64,000 bases of DNA, taken from NCBI RefSeq assembly GCF_013410215.1, contig NZ_JACCFQ010000001.1, forward strand, positions 2,850,351-2,914,350, written 5' to 3'. How positions within the stretch are numbered: the stretch's first letter is position 1; each line of letters opens with the position of its first letter. The notes under the pieces are model-generated. The model was not told the DNA's origin. It made no database searches and saw nothing but the letters and a program-made list of their open reading frames with translations. Made by a program: the position numbers and the translations under genes. Of the stretch, positions 1-8,375 are shown piece after piece. This DNA is from Nesterenkonia sandarakina. GTDB taxonomy: Bacteria; Actinomycetota; Actinomycetes; Actinomycetales; Micrococcaceae.

Positions 1-58
1 ATGGTCTGCACGTAGTTCCTCTTTCCATCCTCAGGGTGCTTTTTTGAGTGATATCGGG

Positions 59-1243
59 TCAGCTCGCCACACGGAGCCGTACTGGTCCGGTACGGAGCGG
101 TTCTGGCAGTCGGAGCGGCTTCGCTCCTGGTGTGAACCGACCGGCGAGTGTGCCGTGAGTTGCTCCGGTGACACTCGGCAGGGTCGCGGGCAGGCCGTGC
201 CAGCTGAGCCAGCCCAGCAGGGCCACGAGGCACCCCTCCTTCGCCTCCGAGGGCAGGCCGAGCGCCTCGTCAGTTGTCGTGACCGGAACCCCTGCGCCCA
301 GCTCGTCGCGCAGCTCCGACATCAGGGTGGGGTTTCTCGTTCCACCACCGGAGGCGGCAACCTCACCCACTCCCATAGGCATGCAGGCCTGGGCGACCGT
401 GCGGGCGGTGAGACGGGTCAGCGTGGCGATGATGTCGTAGGGGTCCAGTCCGGGATGACGCGTCAGGTGACGGTCCAGGTACGGGCCGTGGAACAGCTCC
501 TTGCCGGTGGATTTGGGAGCGGGGCGGGCGTAGTAGGGATCTGCCAACAGGTCTGCCAAGAGCGCCTCGTCGACATGTCCTTGGGCAGCCATCGCACCCT
601 CCCGATCGAAGGACCTGGGGTCTCCGGTGATTCTGCGCGCCATCACGTCGATCAGAGCGTTCGCCGGGCCGGTGTCGAAGGCGATCGTCTCACCGCGCGG
701 TGAGACGATCGTGACGTTGGCGATGCCGCCGAGGTTCAGCATCGCGCGCGGCTGTTCCCCGCCGACCAGCATCAGATGGTCCAGCATCCCTGCAAGCGGT
801 GCGCCCTGCCCTCCGGCGGCCACGTCTCGCGACCGGATGTCCGAGAGCACAGGCACTCCCAGCCTTTCAGCGATCCACGCCGGCTGCCCCAGCTGGAGCG
901 TGGACTCGACTGCGCCGTCGCGCACGTCGTGCCGGATGGTCTGCCCGTGCGAGACGATCAGGTCACAGTCGAGCCCCGTCTTCTGGCATATGGCGGCAAC
1001 TGCCTCCGCACTGAGCTGACCCAGTCTTCTGTCCACGCTGCTCACCAACGCCAGGGGCACGGGCTCGGGCTCCAATAGGCGCAGGATATCCAGAGCCAGA
1101 TCCGAGTCGAAGGCGACCTCGTGGAAGCTACGCAGCTCCATCTCCAGGTGAGGCTCATCGACCGATCCCTCGAGACGAAATTCCACCAGCGCGACGTCAA
1201 GGGCATCGGCGGATGTCCCAGTCATCAGTCCTGCCACGATCAT
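59..1243 (-). CDS. anmK: Anhydro-N-acetylmuramic acid kinase
   Basis: AnmK phosphorylates and opens 1,6-anhydro-MurNAc to MurNAc-6-phosphate in cytosolic peptidoglycan recycling. The 394-residue protein has the usual family length. It shows the N-terminal phosphate-binding motif GLMTGTSADALD (residues 5-16), SHGQT (98-102), a SDIRSRDVAAGGQGAPL stretch, the LNLGGIAN motif and a glycine-rich ASGGGTRNP near the end. Its ATG overlaps the stop of the upstream GntR gene by 4 bp, so the two are translationally coupled. Divergent nagA supports a shared amino-sugar role. The call is firm; the true substrate is taken from the family. Confidence 0.95.
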   Translation of the reverse strand: MIVAGLMTGTSADALDVALVEFRLEGSVDEPHLEMELRSFHEVAFDSDLALDILRLLEPEPVPLALVSSVDRRLGQLSAEAVAAICQKTGLDCDLIVSHGQTIRHDVRDGAVESTLQLGQPAWIAERLGVPVLSDIRSRDVAAGGQGAPLAGMLDHLMLVGGEQPRAMLNLGGIANVTIVSPRGETIAFDTGPANALIDVMARRITGDPRSFDREGAMAAQGHVDEALLADLLADPYYARPAPKSTGKELFHGPYLDRHLTRHPGLDPYDIIATLTRLTARTVAQACMPMGVGEVAASGGGTRNPTLMSELRDELGAGVPVTTTDEALGLPSEAKEGCLVALLGWLSWHGLPATLPSVTGATHGTLAGRFTPGAKPLRLPEPLRTGPVRLRVAS

Positions 1244-1962
1244 GAGGTCTCCTCAGCAGTGATTGTCGGCACCGTCAGTTCGGTCCGGATCTTGTAGCGG
1301 TCCCCGCGATAAAGGGAACGGACGAACTCGATGGGCTGTCCCTCGGGACCCCACGATGTGCGCTCGAACATCAGTGCCGGGGAGTGCAGAGGAACATGCA
1401 GATCTCTTGCCTCATCGCTGTCGAGCACGGTGGGTTCGATGGTCTGCACGCTGCGCCGCACGCTGATGCCGAGTCGCTCGCGAAGCAGGTCGTAGAAGGA
1501 ATGATCCTCGAGATCCGCTGCGACCAGGTCAGGCATCAGGTCTCGTGGAACGTTGAGCTCCTCCACCGCGATGGGCTCGTCATCAGCGAGCCTGAGGCGC
1601 GTAACCCGGGTGATCTCAGCCAGAGGATCCATGTTGAGTCGTCGACCGAACCGCGCACCGGCAGCCAGCACGTCGAAGGCCAGGATCCGAGCACCTGGAC
1701 GCATTCCGCGGGCACGCATGTCCTCAGAGAAGGAACTGGCGAGCAGGGGCTGGTCTAACTTCGGTCCAAGCGCGAACACTCCGGCTCCGTGGCGTCGGCG
1801 CACGGCTCCTCGTGCCACAAGCTCATCGATCGCACGCCGAAGAGTCATCCGAGAGACCCCGAGCTCCTGGGACAGATCTCGCTCGGGAGGAAATGGGTCC
1901 CCCGCGGACATCTGGTCAAGGCGATCCAGGAGCTGATCGCGCACATTGTGGTACTTGGTCAC
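1240..1962 (-). CDS. GntR-family regulator with UTRA effector domain
   Basis: This 240-residue protein has an N-terminal winged helix (residues 5-70, with ELGVSRMTLRRAIDELVARG as recognition region) and a C-terminal UTRA ligand-binding domain (about 90-230), as in the HutC/NagR/DasR subfamily. Members usually repress amino-sugar genes and are released by a sugar phosphate. It starts at a GTG, lies directly upstream of anmK with a 4-bp overlap, and is divergent from nagA. It therefore probably controls both directions from the 113-bp intergenic region. The effector is not visible from sequence; GlcNAc-6-P or MurNAc-6-P are the obvious candidates. Confidence 0.9.
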   Translation of the reverse strand: MTKYHNVRDQLLDRLDQMSAGDPFPPERDLSQELGVSRMTLRRAIDELVARGAVRRRHGAGVFALGPKLDQPLLASSFSEDMRARGMRPGARILAFDVLAAGARFGRRLNMDPLAEITRVTRLRLADDEPIAVEELNVPRDLMPDLVAADLEDHSFYDLLRERLGISVRRSVQTIEPTVLDSDEARDLHVPLHSPALMFERTSWGPEGQPIEFVRSLYRGDRYKIRTELTVPTITAEETS

Positions 1963-1996
1963 GAGACCATTGAGACACAGCTCACCCCAAGAATCA

Positions 1997-2004
1997 AGAC
2001 CACT
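1997..2004. promoter_or_regulatory. Candidate NagR/DasR-type half-site
   Basis: The octamer AGACCACT equals one half of the known dre consensus (A[C/G]TGGTCT on the other strand). It lies between the divergent GntR regulator and nagA. The second half is degenerate (GGACTAACT), so this is only a plausible operator. Confidence 0.4.
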
Positions 2005-2075
2005 GGACTAACTTTGCGTCGGCTGCGATGATGTGAGGTGTCGCATCTGCAAGAATCACCGCCCCGGGAGGCCTG

Positions 2076-3272
2076 ATGGATCACGTTCTCTTCGCTGAAT
2101 CTGCTCTGACTCCCGACGGAGTGCTCGGCCCCTATTGGCTTCGTATTGCGGCCGGGAGAATTGCGGAGGCTGGGCACGGCAGACCGCCGCAGCTTCCTGA
2201 CGAATACGTCAAGGACGCGGTGATCGCCCCTGGCTTCGTCGATGTGCACGCCCACGGTGGCGGTGGCGCTGCCTTTACAGATGGTGCCGTTTCCGGGCGG
2301 AGTGCGTTGCTTGCTCATCGTCTTATGGGAACGACCACCATGTTGGCTTCTCTGGTAAGTGCTCCCGTGTCCGTGATCCTCGAGCAGGCCGCAGAGCTGA
2401 GTTCCCTGGTGGACTCCGGCGAGCTCGCAGGGGTCCATCTAGAGGGTCCGTGGTTGAGTCCGGATCACCGCGGGGCCCATGAGGCCGAGGTGCTCAGTGC
2501 TCCGACCTTCGACGCAGTTTCTGCTCTGCTCGAACACCCTGCGAGAAATCTGATCAGATACGTGACACTCGCACCCGAGCGTAACGGAGCGCTGGAAGCG
2601 ATCCAACGGATGCGCTCCGCCGGGTCGACCCTGGGCATCGGTCACACTGGGGCCAGCTGCGCTCAGACCCGGGAAGCGATCGCCGCCGGGGCCAGCGCGG
2701 CCACGCACCTGTTCAATGCCATGAAGGGCCTGCACCACCGGGACCCAGGCGCGGCTCTGGCACTGCTGGAGGACCCCACGGCCTTCCTGGAACTGATCAG
2801 CGACGGGGTACATCTCGACGCCGAGATGATCCGCTTCGTCTGGGACTCCGCAACACGCAACGGCGGACCCCAGCGTCCGGTGCTGGTCTCAGACGCCATG
2901 CCCGGGGCTGCCGCTCCGGACGGTCGCTACAGACTTGGAGCGGTAGATGTCGAGGTTCTGGGAGGCGTGGCCAGACGCGTGACCTCAGACGGCAGCCTCG
3001 GTGCGATAGCGGGTTCAACGCTGACCCTCTCCGCTGCCGTGCGGGAGAGCATACTTCGCGCCGGCATTGATCCGGCGCAGGCTCTCATGGCCGCGACCGC
3101 GAACCCTGCGTCCATGATCGGGCTTGAGGACGTCGGCAGGCTGCTCCCCGGTGGCCGTGCCGACCTGGTGCTGCTGGACCCGGAATGGCAGGTCCGCCGG
3201 GTGATGTACCGCGGCCGCTGGCTGGATCAGCGGTCCTCGGGTGCCTCACAGACCGATGGTCCGGCAGACTGA
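2076..3272 (+). CDS. nagA: N-acetylglucosamine-6-phosphate deacetylase
   Basis: NagA removes acetate from GlcNAc-6-P to give GlcN-6-P, the committed step of GlcNAc use and recycling. The 398-residue amidohydrolase shows the HxH metal pair (H58, H60 in VHAHGGGG), E123 in HLEGPWL, H190 in GIGHTG, H211 in ATHLFNAM and catalytic D273 in VSDAMPG. All positions expected of the family are present. A clear GGGAGG ribosome-binding site precedes the ATG. It is divergent from the GntR-anmK pair and probably shares its regulator. The end of the reading frame is part of a terminator hairpin. Confidence 0.95.
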   Translation: MDHVLFAESALTPDGVLGPYWLRIAAGRIAEAGHGRPPQLPDEYVKDAVIAPGFVDVHAHGGGGAAFTDGAVSGRSALLAHRLMGTTTMLASLVSAPVSVILEQAAELSSLVDSGELAGVHLEGPWLSPDHRGAHEAEVLSAPTFDAVSALLEHPARNLIRYVTLAPERNGALEAIQRMRSAGSTLGIGHTGASCAQTREAIAAGASAATHLFNAMKGLHHRDPGAALALLEDPTAFLELISDGVHLDAEMIRFVWDSATRNGGPQRPVLVSDAMPGAAAPDGRYRLGAVDVEVLGGVARRVTSDGSLGAIAGSTLTLSAAVRESILRAGIDPAQALMAATANPASMIGLEDVGRLLPGGRADLVLLDPEWQVRRVMYRGRWLDQRSSGASQTDGPAD

Positions 3273-3287
3273 GCGTCTGCCGGACCA
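3257..3287. terminator. Hairpin spanning the nagA stop codon
   Basis: A perfect 13-bp stem (3257-3269 with 3275-3287, loop TGAGC) flanks the nagA TGA at 3270-3272. The left arm is the last codons of nagA. It sits between convergent nagA and pheT and could stop transcription both ways. There is no obvious T-tract. Confidence 0.75.
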
Positions 3288-3359
3288 CCTGGGTCCTCAG
3301 CAGTGAACCGTGGGGGCTGGGTCAGCCCCGCGTGGTCACCGCTGAACGTGATGCTGCGC

Positions 3360-5912
3360 TTACCGCTGCACAGCCCCGTGGCGCTGCTGGGCCAGGGCGA
3401 CGGCGCCGGCGCGGGCCTCGGAGGCCTCCTCGGCGGTGAGCGTGCGGTCCGCGGCTCGGAAGCGCAGCGCGAAGGCCAGCGACTTGTGTCCGGCCTCGAT
3501 GTGCTCACCGGAGTACACGTCGAAGAGCTCGATGCTCTCCAACAGCTCCCCGGCACCTTCGATCAGGCTGGCCTGCAGCTCCCCGGTCGGAAGCTGCTCG
3601 GCGACGATCAGAGAGACATCCTGGGTGGTCGGCGGGAAGGTCGAGATCGGCTCGGCGCTGATCTGCTCCGGGGACCCGTCGATGAGCGCGGAGAGATCCA
3701 GCTCCATCACCGAGGTGCGGGCGGGCAGGTCGAGTTCTTCGATGACCTTGGGGTGCAGCTCGCCGGCGTGACCGACCCTCACTCCGTTGAACCGCAGCTC
3801 GGCGGTGCGCCCGGGGTGGAAGGCCTGGTGCCGGCCCTGGACCACCTCGAGGCGCACGCGCAGCAGGTCAGCGACCTTCTGCGCGGCGTCCACCGCATCG
3901 GCCCAGTCACGACGGCGCCCGGGGACACCGGGCAGCTCGGCCGCCTCGGCGCCGCTGAGCGCGGCCGCGATATGCAGCGGCTGATCGGGGATGCCGGCGT
4001 CGAGCCCTGCCAGCACCTCTTCCCCGGGGTAGGCCCCGAGGTCCGGGATGCTCGCCGAACCCAGCTGGGACTTCGGGTGGAAGACCGTGCCGGCCTCGAA
4101 GAGTGCCACATCGGTGAAGCCGCGGGAGACGTTGCGGCGCAGCGCCTCCAGCAGCCCCGGGAGCACGGTGGTGCGCAGCGCCGGGTACTGGCTCGCGATC
4201 GGGTTGGCCAGACGCAGCATCGGCATCGGCTTCCCATCATCCTCGGCCTGCCCGAACCGGGTGTTGGCGGCCTGGGAGTAGAACGGGTAGCTGAGCACCT
4301 CGGTGAAGCCCGCCGCGGCCATGCCGGCGTAGACGCCGCGGCGGCGCTGCTGGGAGGGGGTGAGTCCGCGGCCGGCCGGCGGCACCGGAAGCCTGGAAGG
4401 GATCTGGTCATAGCCGACGAGCCGGGCGATCTCCTCCACCAGGGCGGCGGGGATGGTGAGGTCCGGGCGCCAGCTCGGCGGGGTCACCAGCAGGTGCTCC
4501 CCGTCCTGACCCAGCTCGGCGCCGATGGCTTCCAGTGTGTAGCGGATCTGCTCCGGGGTGTAGGCCACCCCGGTGAGCTGCTCCGGAAGCGTGGACTCCA
4601 GCCGGATCGGCTGCGGGAGCACCGGTGCTCCGGCGTCGGTGATCTCGCGAGAGTCGGTGCCCCCGGCCAGCTGGACTAACAGGTCCACCACGCGCTGCGC
4701 GGCGAGCGGGGGCAGCAGCGGGTCGACGCCGCGCTCGAAGCGCTTGGAGGCCTCCGAGGGCAGCTTGTGCCGACGCTTGCTGCGGCTGATGCTGATCGGA
4801 TCGAAGTGCGCGGCCTCCACGACGATGCTCGAGGTGCTGGCGTCCACCTCGGTGCGCGCCCCGCCCATGACCCCGGCGATCCCGATCGGACCGGACTGAT
4901 CCGCGATCACCAGGTCCTCCGGGTTCAGCGTGCGGACCTTCTCATCCAAGGTGGTGAGCTTTTCACCCGCCGCGGCACGGCGGACCTCGATGCCGCCGTC
5001 GAGCTTGGCCGCGTCGTAGCAGTGGTTGGGCTGACCCAGTTCGAGCATCACGTAGTTGGAGACGTCGACGGCGATGTTGATCGAGCGCATCCCGGCCAGG
5101 CGCAGCCGGGAGGCCATCCAGGGCGGGGTGGGCGCGGCCGGGTTGATCCCGGTGACCGTGTGCGTGACGAACCGGGTGCAGCCCTGCACCCCGTAGATGG
5201 GGGCGTCATCGTTGAGGCTGACCGCGTGACCGGGCCGGGCGGCGTCGTCGTCCTTGGTGGTGCTGATCTGGGCTGCCGGGTCGGTGCACGGGGTGGAGGT
5301 GGCGTGGGAGTACTCCCGGGCGATCCCGCGGATGGAGAAGGCGTAGCCGCGGTCGGGGGTCACGTTGATCTCCGCGGCGGAGTCATAGAGGCCCAGCAGC
5401 TCCATGGCGTCGGTGCCCGGCTCCGGGTCAAGTCCCAGCCGCGAGAGCACCAGGATCCCGTCGTGGTCCTCGCCGATGCCGAGCTCGCGCACCGAGGCGA
5501 TCATGCCCGCGGAGACGTGGCCGTAGGTCTTGCGCGCGGCGATCCGGAAGTCTCCGGGGAGCACCGCACCGGGGAGGGTGACCACGACCTTGTCGCCGAC
5601 CTCGAAGTTGTGCGCGCCGCAGACCACGCCCTGGACTCCCGAGGGGTCGATGCCCTCGTGGGTCAGGGTCTGCGCGGCGCCCTCGGGCACCACCCGGACC
5701 TGGCACCAGTTGATGGTCTTGCCGTTGGACTGGGGCTCGGGGATCTTCTCCAGCACCTCGCCGACGACGATCGGGCCGCTGAGCGAATCGGTGGGACGGT
5801 GCACGTCCTCCTCTTCGAGACCGACCTTGACCAGTTCGGCCATCAGGTCCTCAGCGCTGCCCGATTCGGGGAACTGGGTGTATTCACGAATCCAAGAAAG
5901 CGGAATGCGCAT
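3360..5912 (-). CDS. pheT: Phenylalanine--tRNA ligase beta subunit
   Basis: PheT is the large subunit of the cytosolic alpha2beta2 phenylalanyl-tRNA synthetase and carries tRNA binding and editing. At 850 residues it has the standard bacterial architecture: an N-terminal EMAP-like tRNA-binding domain (about 40-160), B3/B4 editing and B5 domains in the middle, a synthetase-like core, and a C-terminal FDX-ACB domain (about 755-848, starting FPPTTQDVSLIV). It starts 3 bp after the pheS stop, so the two form an operon. Confidence 0.98.
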   Translation of the reverse strand: MRIPLSWIREYTQFPESGSAEDLMAELVKVGLEEEDVHRPTDSLSGPIVVGEVLEKIPEPQSNGKTINWCQVRVVPEGAAQTLTHEGIDPSGVQGVVCGAHNFEVGDKVVVTLPGAVLPGDFRIAARKTYGHVSAGMIASVRELGIGEDHDGILVLSRLGLDPEPGTDAMELLGLYDSAAEINVTPDRGYAFSIRGIAREYSHATSTPCTDPAAQISTTKDDDAARPGHAVSLNDDAPIYGVQGCTRFVTHTVTGINPAAPTPPWMASRLRLAGMRSINIAVDVSNYVMLELGQPNHCYDAAKLDGGIEVRRAAAGEKLTTLDEKVRTLNPEDLVIADQSGPIGIAGVMGGARTEVDASTSSIVVEAAHFDPISISRSKRRHKLPSEASKRFERGVDPLLPPLAAQRVVDLLVQLAGGTDSREITDAGAPVLPQPIRLESTLPEQLTGVAYTPEQIRYTLEAIGAELGQDGEHLLVTPPSWRPDLTIPAALVEEIARLVGYDQIPSRLPVPPAGRGLTPSQQRRRGVYAGMAAAGFTEVLSYPFYSQAANTRFGQAEDDGKPMPMLRLANPIASQYPALRTTVLPGLLEALRRNVSRGFTDVALFEAGTVFHPKSQLGSASIPDLGAYPGEEVLAGLDAGIPDQPLHIAAALSGAEAAELPGVPGRRRDWADAVDAAQKVADLLRVRLEVVQGRHQAFHPGRTAELRFNGVRVGHAGELHPKVIEELDLPARTSVMELDLSALIDGSPEQISAEPISTFPPTTQDVSLIVAEQLPTGELQASLIEGAGELLESIELFDVYSGEHIEAGHKSLAFALRFRAADRTLTAEEASEARAGAVALAQQRHGAVQR

Positions 5913-5915
5913 GTC

Positions 5916-6965
5916 TCAGACCTCCATTCCGAAGTGCTGGCTGAAGCGGATGTCGCCTTCGATCATGTCTCGCATATCGGGGACCCCGTTGCGGAACATC
6001 AGGGTGCGCTCGATCCCCATGCCGAAGGCGAAGCCGGTGTAGACCTCTGGGTCCACCCCGGCGGCGCGCAGCACGGCGGGGTTCATCATGCCGCAGCCGC
6101 CCCATTCCACCCAGCGCGGGCCGCCCTTGGCCTGGGCGTGCCAGACGTCGAGCTCGGCGGAGGGTTCGGTGAACGGGAAGTAGCTCGGGCGCAGCCGGAT
6201 GGCGGCGTCGGGGCCGAACATCTGCCGGGCGAAGTGCTCCAGCGTGCCCTTCAGGTCAGCCATGGTCAGGCCCTTGTCCACCGCGAGGCCCTCGAACTGG
6301 TGGAACACCGGGGTGTGGGTGGCGTCGAGCTCATCGGTGCGGAAGGTCTTGCCGGGGCAGAGCACGTAGACCGGCAGCTCGCGGCTCAGCAGCGAGCGGA
6401 TCTGCACCGGGGAGGTGTGCGTGCGCAGCACCAGGTGCGCCTCCGGGGGCTCCACGAAGAAGGTGTCCTGCATCTCCCGGGAGGGGTGGTCCGGGGCGAT
6501 GTTCAGCGCGTCGAAGTTGAACCACTCGGACTCCACCTCCGGGCCCTCGGCGATCTCCCACCCCATGGCGATGAAGACGTCGGAGACCCGCTCCTGCAGC
6601 ACCGAGAGCGGGTGCCGGGCCCCGAGCGGACGACGCCGGGGCGCCGCGGTGACATCCACCGTCTCCTCCACCAGGATCCGCTCCGCGTGCTCGGCCTCGA
6701 GCACCGCGGTGCGCGCGGCCAGGGCCTTCTGCATCTTCCCGCGAGCGCCGCCGAGCAGCTTGCCTGCGGCAGCCTTCTCGGTCTTCTCCAACGACCCGAT
6801 CGCACGGTTGGCCAGCACCAGCGGCGCCTTGTCTCCGGTGTGCGCCAGGCGGGCGGTCTTGAGCTCCTCGAGATCGCCGGCGGCGGCGAAGGCGTCGACG
6901 GCCTGCTGGACAGCATTCTCGATGGCGGCTTCATCCAGCGGATGCGGTGTTTCGGGCGTGGACAT
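5916..6965 (-). CDS. pheS: Phenylalanine--tRNA ligase alpha subunit
   Basis: PheS is the catalytic class II subunit that charges tRNA-Phe. The 349-residue protein has an N-terminal coiled-coil region (about 10-90), motif 2 around KTFRTDELDATHTPVFHQFE, and motif 3 near the end (GFAFGMGIERTLMFRNG). The ATG follows GGGAG. It is the first gene of the pheST operon. Confidence 0.98.
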   Translation of the reverse strand: MSTPETPHPLDEAAIENAVQQAVDAFAAAGDLEELKTARLAHTGDKAPLVLANRAIGSLEKTEKAAAGKLLGGARGKMQKALAARTAVLEAEHAERILVEETVDVTAAPRRRPLGARHPLSVLQERVSDVFIAMGWEIAEGPEVESEWFNFDALNIAPDHPSREMQDTFFVEPPEAHLVLRTHTSPVQIRSLLSRELPVYVLCPGKTFRTDELDATHTPVFHQFEGLAVDKGLTMADLKGTLEHFARQMFGPDAAIRLRPSYFPFTEPSAELDVWHAQAKGGPRWVEWGGCGMMNPAVLRAAGVDPEVYTGFAFGMGIERTLMFRNGVPDMRDMIEGDIRFSQHFGMEV

Positions 6966-7015
6966 TCTGCTCCCGGGTCAGGTGGGTGGAAACAATCCCG
7001 GTCAGTTTATGCGGG

Positions 7016-8155
7016 TCACTGGTAGGAGACGAACCACGGTGTGGGGTCCAGGGCGAAGGTCTGCGCCGAGGTGAAGGTCGGGGAGTCCTCGTCGTAGAAG
7101 TTCTTCCAGCCCAGCCAGATGTCCTCGCTGAGGTCCCGCTGCAGGCTCTCGTAGGTCTCAGTCTTCATCGAAGGTGTTCCGTGGCCGTCGGCGTGGAGCA
7201 GGATGGCCAGCTCCTCATGGGAGGTGTCGATGTCCTCGCGGTCGGTGATCATGGCGTGCTTGAACTGGTGCAGCACCAGCAGCTTCTGCGGCAGCTCATG
7301 CTCTTCGGTGAGTCCGGCCAGCCAGTCGGAGACCTGGTTGATCTCCTCGGCGGTCACCGAACCGATCTGTTCCATGTGCCGCTGACCCTCGCTGAGCCGC
7401 CACTCCGGATCCAGCGCCAGCCCGACGTGGGGCTGGGCCAGGAGTTCCTCGTAGTCCTGCGCCTGGTCCAGGAAGCTGGCGTGGCCGGGCTGGAGATCGA
7501 GCACCACGTAGATCTCTTCCTCGGCCGCCAGATCCACCCAGGGCTCGATGACCTCAGGGTCCAGTGCGTTGGTGTAGTTCCCGTCCACCCCGGGCTCGGA
7601 GATGGCGATGGAGGTGATGATCTCAAAGGCCGGCTGGACCGGTTCCTCGGAGTGCTCCTGGTACTGCTCGGCGTAGAACTTCACCCGCTCCGCAGCGTCC
7701 TCAGGGGAGCCCTCCCCCATGACCCCCAGCGCCGGAATGCCGGGAGCGCCATAGGCGGCGACGAAGCGCCGATCAGGGAAGAGCGTGTCGCCTCCGCCCG
7801 GCAGCTCAGCCGGCTCGGCTTCGGGCTCGTCGGCTGAATCTTCGGGGTCCTCTGAATCTCTCGGATCCTCTGAACCTTCGGGGTCCTCGCCCTGGGCAGC
7901 TGAATCCGCGTCGTCGGCCTCGTTCGAGTCACTCGCGGCGGCGTCGTCGTTCGCGTCCCCGTTCGCGTCCCCGGCTTCGTTGCCGTCACTCTCAGCGCCG
8001 GAGTCACCCTGGTCCTCGGCGCCCGCGCCGGGCTGCTCGGCGGCATCCTCGGAGGCGGCGCTGGAGCCGCAGGCCGGCAGGGTCACGGCGAGCAGCATCG
8101 CGCTGAGCAGGAGCCCCGGGCGCAGGGTCTGGGAGGTCGGGGCGGAGAGGTCCAT
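7016..8155 (-). CDS. Acidic lipoprotein, conserved in Actinobacteria, function unknown
   Basis: The 379-residue product begins with a lipoprotein signal peptide whose lipobox LPAC places the lipidated cysteine at residue 29. A roughly 85-residue linker very rich in D, E, S and A follows. The globular part (about 120-379) resembles TIM-barrel hydrolase-like lipoproteins of Actinobacteria (FVAAYGAPGIPALGVMG, VVLDLQPGHASFLDQAQ, terminal WFVSYQ), but I cannot assign a reaction. An in-frame ORF extends to 8311. I chose ATG 8155 because it gives a clean signal peptide and is preceded by TAGCGT seven bases upstream, as expected for a leaderless start. The extreme acidity would fit a salty or alkaline outside. 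Confidence 0.7.
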   Translation of the reverse strand: MDLSAPTSQTLRPGLLLSAMLLAVTLPACGSSAASEDAAEQPGAGAEDQGDSGAESDGNEAGDANGDANDDAAASDSNEADDADSAAQGEDPEGSEDPRDSEDPEDSADEPEAEPAELPGGGDTLFPDRRFVAAYGAPGIPALGVMGEGSPEDAAERVKFYAEQYQEHSEEPVQPAFEIITSIAISEPGVDGNYTNALDPEVIEPWVDLAAEEEIYVVLDLQPGHASFLDQAQDYEELLAQPHVGLALDPEWRLSEGQRHMEQIGSVTAEEINQVSDWLAGLTEEHELPQKLLVLHQFKHAMITDREDIDTSHEELAILLHADGHGTPSMKTETYESLQRDLSEDIWLGWKNFYDEDSPTFTSAQTFALDPTPWFVSYQ

Positions 8156-8162
8156 GAGCTTC

Positions 8163-8168
8163 ACGCTA
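8163..8168 (-). promoter_or_regulatory. Leaderless -10 box of the lipoprotein gene
   Basis: TAGCGT ends seven bases before the ATG at 8155, matching the TANNNT spacing typical of actinobacterial leaderless promoters. Confidence 0.5.
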
Positions 8169-8246
8169 CCGGTGCGCTGCTTGCGCCCAGGAATCGACCT
8201 GGGAATCGGGACCCCATCACCGATAGCCGCGCGGCCCCTGACGTTC

Positions 8247-8316
8247 GTCGCATCGCTATGCCATGTCCCATGGCTTTGGGCCGAAATACCGATGGGACAT
8301 GGCATAGACATGCGAC
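8247..8316. repeat. Long inverted repeat, 25-nt arms
   Basis: Arms at 8247-8271 and 8292-8316 are complementary except for two adjacent positions; the inner 16 bp are perfect. The 20-nt centre contains GGCTTTGGGCCG. It lies downstream of the glucosidase gene and upstream of the lipoprotein promoter on the same strand. It may be a strong terminator isolating the two units, or a regulatory structure. No T-tract follows. Confidence 0.75.
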
Positions 8317-8342
8317 AGATGCCTTGGGGAGGCTCCCAAGGG

Positions 8343-8364
8343 CCGGGCCGGCCCGGCCCGGCCC
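8343..8364 (-). terminator. GC-rich self-complementary tract after the glucosidase gene
   Basis: A run of repeated GGCC/CCGG units just past the stop of the glucosidase gene can fold into a very stable short hairpin on either strand. Its role as terminator is inferred from place only. Confidence 0.4.
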
Positions 8365-8375
8365 TCAGGGACCGG

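Noticed and set aside
1..58. Possible gene end or terminator at the left edge with a T6 run
   Set aside because: Too short to judge; no stem precedes the T-run within the window.
3303..4679. Long plus-strand open frames opposite pheT and pheS (also 4767-7025)
   Set aside because: High-GC shadow frames; composition is repetitive in G, R and L, and the opposite strand carries clear pheST.
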